Source of the DNA: Desulfobacterales bacterium
GTDB lineage: Bacteria > Desulfobacterota > Desulfobacteria > Desulfobacterales > JAUCGF01
Assembly (NCBI GenBank): GCA_029940345.1
Contig: JAOZRC010000201.1
Location: 1 to 8,537, forward strand
Length of the DNA: 8,537 bases
Direction of reading: 5' to 3'
This document shows, piece after piece, positions 5,838 to 8,537 of the stretch. Position 1 is the stretch's first letter; every line of letters begins with the position of its first letter. The notes beneath the pieces are model-generated. The model was not told where the DNA came from. It did no database searches and worked only from the letters and a program-made list of their open reading frames with translations. Position numbers and translations under genes: made by a program.

Positions 5838-6589
5838 AACTGGGTTATCATGGCTTTAACCGCCGTCTTAGCAGGTGAATCGGTGTCATAGGATGAAATT
5901 CCCTCTAAATCGGCCTCAATCAGGGCATCACTGTAAGGTAAAAATCCGAGTAAATCAAAATCTGCAAGATGTTTTTTTATAAAAGTCTCATCGCCGGTTC
6001 CACGAATTTTATTGCCAACGACAGCAATCCGTTGCAAACCTATTTCGGAGGCAAGTTTTTTTACATGAACCGCAGTGTCAATACTGCGGCGTCCGGGTTC
6101 CACGACAATAATGAGTTTATCCACCGCTTGCGCCGTTGCCCGGCCAAGATGTTCAATGCCGGCTTCCATATCCATAATCACAACCTCATCGCGCGCCAGG
6201 ACAATATGGGTAATTAACGCTCTTAACAACGCACTTTCCGGGCAAATACAACCCGACCCGCCGGTTTTAATGCCACCTAAGCGCATTAATTTGATATGAC
6301 CCAGTCGAGCAGATAAAGCTTCGGGAAGGTCATCCACTTTGGGGTTTAGCTTAAAAAATCCGCCAATAGTTCCTGGTTGTGCTTCGGTGCGTTCAAAAAT
6401 AAGCTCTTTCATATCTGCAATTGGAGTTATCTTATTGGCATCAGGCATACCGACCGCAGCAGCCAGATTGGCATCCGGATCAGCATCAATCGCTAATACA
6501 TGCTTGCCTTGTGCATCTAAACTTCGAATTAGCAGGGCCGCGAAAGTGGTCTTCCCCACGCCGCCTTTTCCACTGACTGCCAGTTTCAT
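5834..6589 (-). CDS. cooC: CooC-type carbon monoxide dehydrogenase maturation ATPase
   Basis: A 251-residue MinD/ParA-like P-loop ATPase of the CooC family, whose members help load nickel into the C-cluster of anaerobic CO dehydrogenase. The deviant Walker A motif is SGKGGVGKTT (6-15), with signature lysine K8. IDADPDANL (34-42) is the switch I/Walker A' region, and VVIMDMEAGIEHLGR (136-150) is the Walker B/switch II region. The decisive feature is CIC at 114-116 within GGSGCICPE, the Cys-x-Cys pair that binds metal across the CooC dimer. Length and the absence of signal or membrane segments fit a cytosolic CooC. The ATG start is preceded by AGGAG at 6597-6601. It overlaps the helicase by 4 bp downstream. 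No cooS/acsA is present, so the enzyme it serves must be encoded elsewhere. A related archaeal or bacterial ATPase of the same subfamily acting on another metalloenzyme is possible. Confidence 0.9.
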   Translation of the reverse strand: MKLAVSGKGGVGKTTFAALLIRSLDAQGKHVLAIDADPDANLAAAVGMPDANKITPIADMKELIFERTEAQPGTIGGFFKLNPKVDDLPEALSARLGHIKLMRLGGIKTGGSGCICPESALLRALITHIVLARDEVVIMDMEAGIEHLGRATAQAVDKLIIVVEPGRRSIDTAVHVKKLASEIGLQRIAVVGNKIRGTGDETFIKKHLADFDLLGFLPYSDALIEADLEGISSYDTDSPAKTAVKAMITQL

Positions 6590-6596
6590 TGTTTTT

Positions 6597-6601
6597 CTCC
6601 T
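6597..6601 (-). promoter_or_regulatory. Ribosome binding site of cooC
   Basis: AGGAG on the minus strand, 7 nt before the ATG at 6589. This is a well-placed Shine-Dalgarno that fixes the cooC start. Confidence 0.8.
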
Positions 6602-6616
6602 AAGTATTTTGGAATT

Positions 6617-6716
6617 CAGTCTTTCAGATGATAAATTTCAAAAGATAGAGCGAATCGGCTGTATTGTTAAACGTCGACCACGGATAACGCCCTAAAATCT
6701 ATTTTCTGAATGTCTG
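6617..6716. repeat. Palindrome-ended dispersed repeat, copy 2 (cooC leader)
   Basis: Read on the minus strand, 6689-6618 aligns to the plus strand at 3471-3543, with long shared blocks (CGTTATC, ACAATACAGCC, CTCTATC, ATCTGAAAG). The outer arms, CAGACATTCAG... (6716-6696) and its degenerate inverted counterpart ending ...CTGAAAGACTG (6637-6617), match at about 15 of 21 positions. The left interior is shorter than in copy 1. The element fills most of the 160-bp gap between the HD-GYP regulator and cooC, so it is probably transcribed in the cooC leader or provides part of its control region. Confidence 0.6.
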
Positions 6717-6726
6717 TGTATGTCAA
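6696..6726 (-). promoter_or_regulatory. Candidate cooC promoter
   Basis: A perfect -35 hexamer TTGACA (6721-6726, minus strand) is followed after 19 nt by TAGATT (6696-6701). The spacing is longer than ideal. No intrinsic terminator separates it from the HD-GYP gene, so read-through from upstream is also possible. Confidence 0.35.
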
Positions 6727-6749
6727 TAAGTGTCTCAATGTCAGGATTC

Positions 6750-8354
6750 TCAATTATTCTTTTCCGGTAGATATTGTTTCAACTTGCCCTGATGGTATAC
6801 CTTTTTAAACACCTTGACAACATCCGGATCAAATTGAGTACCAGTCTCTTCATCTATTCTTTTTAAAACCCCATCGAAAGACAACCTTTTCCGGTAAACA
6901 CGATCAGATGCCATTGCGTCACACGCATCCGCCACAGCCATGATACGCGCTAACAAAGGAATATCATTACGCTGTAAACCATCAGGATAACCTTTTCCGT
7001 CAAAACGTTCATGGTGATGTTTGATGATTATCTGTTCGCGTTCCCAGAGACCGAGTTGTCCGATGATATTTGCGCCTATCAACGGGTGTTTTTCAATTTC
7101 TAAAAATTCTTCGGATGTTAGCGAGCCCTTTTTAAGCAGGATATCATCCCTGACACCGATTTTACCAATATCGTGAAGCCTTCCGGCAACATTCAAAATA
7201 TCCAGTTCCTCGCCTGTTAGATTCATTTCTTTGCCCAAAACAGCAGCCAAGGCCGCAACCCGGATGGAATGTTGTTGGGTATAGGAATCGCGTGCCTCCA
7301 GTGCATTGACTAACGCGTAAAGGGTTGATAACAAATTTTCATATATGTTTTCATAAAGCGCCCAATTTTCGACAACATACGCTGCTCTTTTTAACATAAA
7401 TGTAAGATAGTATAAATCCTTGGGATTGAAAAAAGTGTTGTCGTTTTTTATTGCAGCGGTCAATAATCCGAACACTTTTTCCTGGATACATAAGGGGATG
7501 GCTATGAAAGAACATATTCCCCTTGGTAATTGGCTTGTCGTTCGACTGTCAGCGACTAACAGCGGCCTTCCGTCAGCAGCAATTGTCAACAAAAATCGGT
7601 CCAAAGCTGAACATTGCCCATTTTCAGAGCTGATACCTTTGAGAGCGGATGACGCACCGGATTCCGAAACTTCATGATGACCCGTAGGTTGCTTAAAATT
7701 AGCCGTTACTTCAAAAGGATGTTTTAAGGCTTCATTAATTATATAGAAACGAGCTTCGGTGGCAGAAGTCAAAGTAATCGTCATTTCAGTAACCCGCCTA
7801 AACACATCCCTGCCAGACGATGTTTCGGTCAGATCGGACATAATCCGATTTAAAATGTTCAATTCATTAACTTTTAAATGCAATTCCCGATTGAGTTTTT
7901 CTAATTTAGCTTTGCTTTCGGCCTCCTTTTTATAAAGAATATTTTCAATAAAAAGCTTGCGTTGTCGAAAAACTCTTTGAATACTTAATTCCATCTGGTT
8001 GAGATGAACGGGCTTTATCAGGAAATCAACGACGCCATTCTGAAGCGTCTTAATACTATTTTGAAGGGAGGGATATCCCGTCATGATTATGACAGGTATT
8101 GTATTATCAATTTTCCTGATCTGTTCCGCCAGTTCCATTCCGTCCATATACGGCATATTAATATCGGTTACGCAACAGTCAACCGTTTCCTTTTTAATAA
8201 TAGCCAGGGCTTGCATGCCGTTACCGGCGGTGATGACCCGGTATCCTTTTAATTCGAAATATTCATTTGAAATTTCAAGAATCGAATCATCATCATCAAC
8301 TATCAGTATCGTTTCGATTGGTTCAGGATTCATCGCTGGAAAACAATTGGGCAC
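6750..8354 (-). CDS. Response regulator with GAF and HD-GYP domains, predicted c-di-GMP phosphodiesterase
   Basis: This is a predicted cytosolic signalling protein that hydrolyses cyclic di-GMP under control of phosphorylation. The 534 residues hold, in order, a receiver domain (about 13-130), a coiled-coil linker (135-175), a GAF-like domain (about 175-330) and an HD-GYP domain (about 340-520). The receiver has acidic D20-D22, phosphoacceptor D64 in CVTDINMP, T92 in MTGYP and K114 in LIKP. In the HD-GYP domain I see H362, HD at 394-395 (RLHDIGKIG), H423 (HPLIGA), HHE at 447-449, DGKGYPDGL (452-460) and ADACDAM (475-481), so the metal site appears intact. The longest reading starts at GTG (8354). 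An ATG eight codons in (8333), just before the receiver domain, is equally plausible, because neither has a clear Shine-Dalgarno. Its partner sensor kinase is not in the window. Confidence 0.93.
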   Translation of the reverse strand: MPNCFPAMNPEPIETILIVDDDDSILEISNEYFELKGYRVITAGNGMQALAIIKKETVDCCVTDINMPYMDGMELAEQIRKIDNTIPVIIMTGYPSLQNSIKTLQNGVVDFLIKPVHLNQMELSIQRVFRQRKLFIENILYKKEAESKAKLEKLNRELHLKVNELNILNRIMSDLTETSSGRDVFRRVTEMTITLTSATEARFYIINEALKHPFEVTANFKQPTGHHEVSESGASSALKGISSENGQCSALDRFLLTIAADGRPLLVADSRTTSQLPRGICSFIAIPLCIQEKVFGLLTAAIKNDNTFFNPKDLYYLTFMLKRAAYVVENWALYENIYENLLSTLYALVNALEARDSYTQQHSIRVAALAAVLGKEMNLTGEELDILNVAGRLHDIGKIGVRDDILLKKGSLTSEEFLEIEKHPLIGANIIGQLGLWEREQIIIKHHHERFDGKGYPDGLQRNDIPLLARIMAVADACDAMASDRVYRKRLSFDGVLKRIDEETGTQFDPDVVKVFKKVYHQGKLKQYLPEKNN

Positions 8355-8400
8355 CCATAAATTACAATTAAAAATGAAATCAGTACACCATATCTGTTAG

Positions 8401-8429
8401 AAATATGCACAAAAGTGCTTTTTTGACAA
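8401..8429 (-). promoter_or_regulatory. Candidate promoter of the HD-GYP gene with palindromic spacer
   Basis: Minus-strand TTGTCA (8424-8429) is followed after 17 nt by ATATTT (8401-8406). The spacer contains the palindrome GCAC-TTTT-GTGC (8407-8418). Read on the plus strand, that palindrome is followed by six Ts and could instead act as a very weak terminator. The -10 match is poor, so confidence is low. Confidence 0.28.
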
Positions 8430-8447
8430 TTTTAAACATAGTCCCTA

Positions 8448-8459
8448 TTTACATGTAAA
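8448..8459. repeat. Perfect 12-bp palindrome upstream of the HD-GYP gene
   Basis: TTTACATGTAAA is fully self-complementary and lies about 95-125 nt upstream of the two possible starts. On the minus strand its TTTACA could also serve as a -35 box, with TAAAAT 19 nt downstream. It may be an operator, or chance in AT-rich DNA. Confidence 0.3.
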
Positions 8460-8499
8460 GTACAAAATGGTATCGGATAATTTATTTTATGCATGCTCT

Positions 8500-8537
8500 G
8501 GCATCCTTCATTTGCCAGTTTTCACCATCAAATAAAG
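8500..8537. mobile_element. Left part of a second MITE copy, cut by the window end
   Basis: GGCATCCTTCATTTG at 8500-8514 is identical over 15 bp to the inverted right end of the MITE at 24-135. It also matches that MITE's left end for 13 bp, in the same orientation. The following bases up to ATAAAG resemble the arm leading into the AAGGAG hairpin, although similarity there is loose. The eight bases just outside, CATGCTCT (8492-8499), are the expected target duplication. Confidence 0.7.

Overview
The window carries five protein genes, all on the minus strand, with several palindromic repeats between and beside them. An anaerobic, moderately AT-rich bacterium, probably in the Desulfobacterota, fits best. 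The reasons are a CooC-type nickel insertion ATPase, the style of the GrpE-like protein, a REC-GAF-HD-GYP regulator and many small palindromic elements. No rRNA or other phylogenetic marker is present, so this placement is inference.

Layout from right to left, which is the direction of transcription. At 8333/8354-6750 lies a response regulator with GAF and HD-GYP domains, a predicted cyclic-di-GMP phosphodiesterase. After a 160-bp gap come cooC (6589-5834) and a Ski2/Mtr4-type DExH helicase (5837-3678), which overlap by ATGA and are probably translationally coupled. A 767-bp intergenic region follows (2911-3677). It holds a palindromic repeat, a possible weak terminator, and the promoter and leader of the next operon. 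That operon is a GrpE-like nucleotide exchange factor (2910-2161) overlapping by 8 bp a short Hsp70 that lacks the C-terminal lid (2168-522). No J-domain gene is visible.

The left 521 bp have no gene. They contain a clear 112-bp MITE with 13-bp terminal inverted repeats and a perfect 8-bp target duplication (GGAAATAC), then a nested palindrome of about 233 bp. The right edge (8500-8537) holds the first part of what looks like a second copy of the MITE. A separate, older repeat family is seen twice: once in the 2911-3677 gap and once directly upstream of cooC, where it probably lies in the 5' leader.

The genes do not form one obvious pathway. The clearest functional unit is the GrpE-like/Hsp70 pair, which looks like a specialised chaperone branch rather than the housekeeping DnaK system. 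The cooC-helicase pair is an unexpected partnership, because no CO dehydrogenase gene is in view. I see no CRISPR array, tRNA, rRNA or defence system. The most unusual things here are the divergent Hsp70/GrpE pair and the repeat families.
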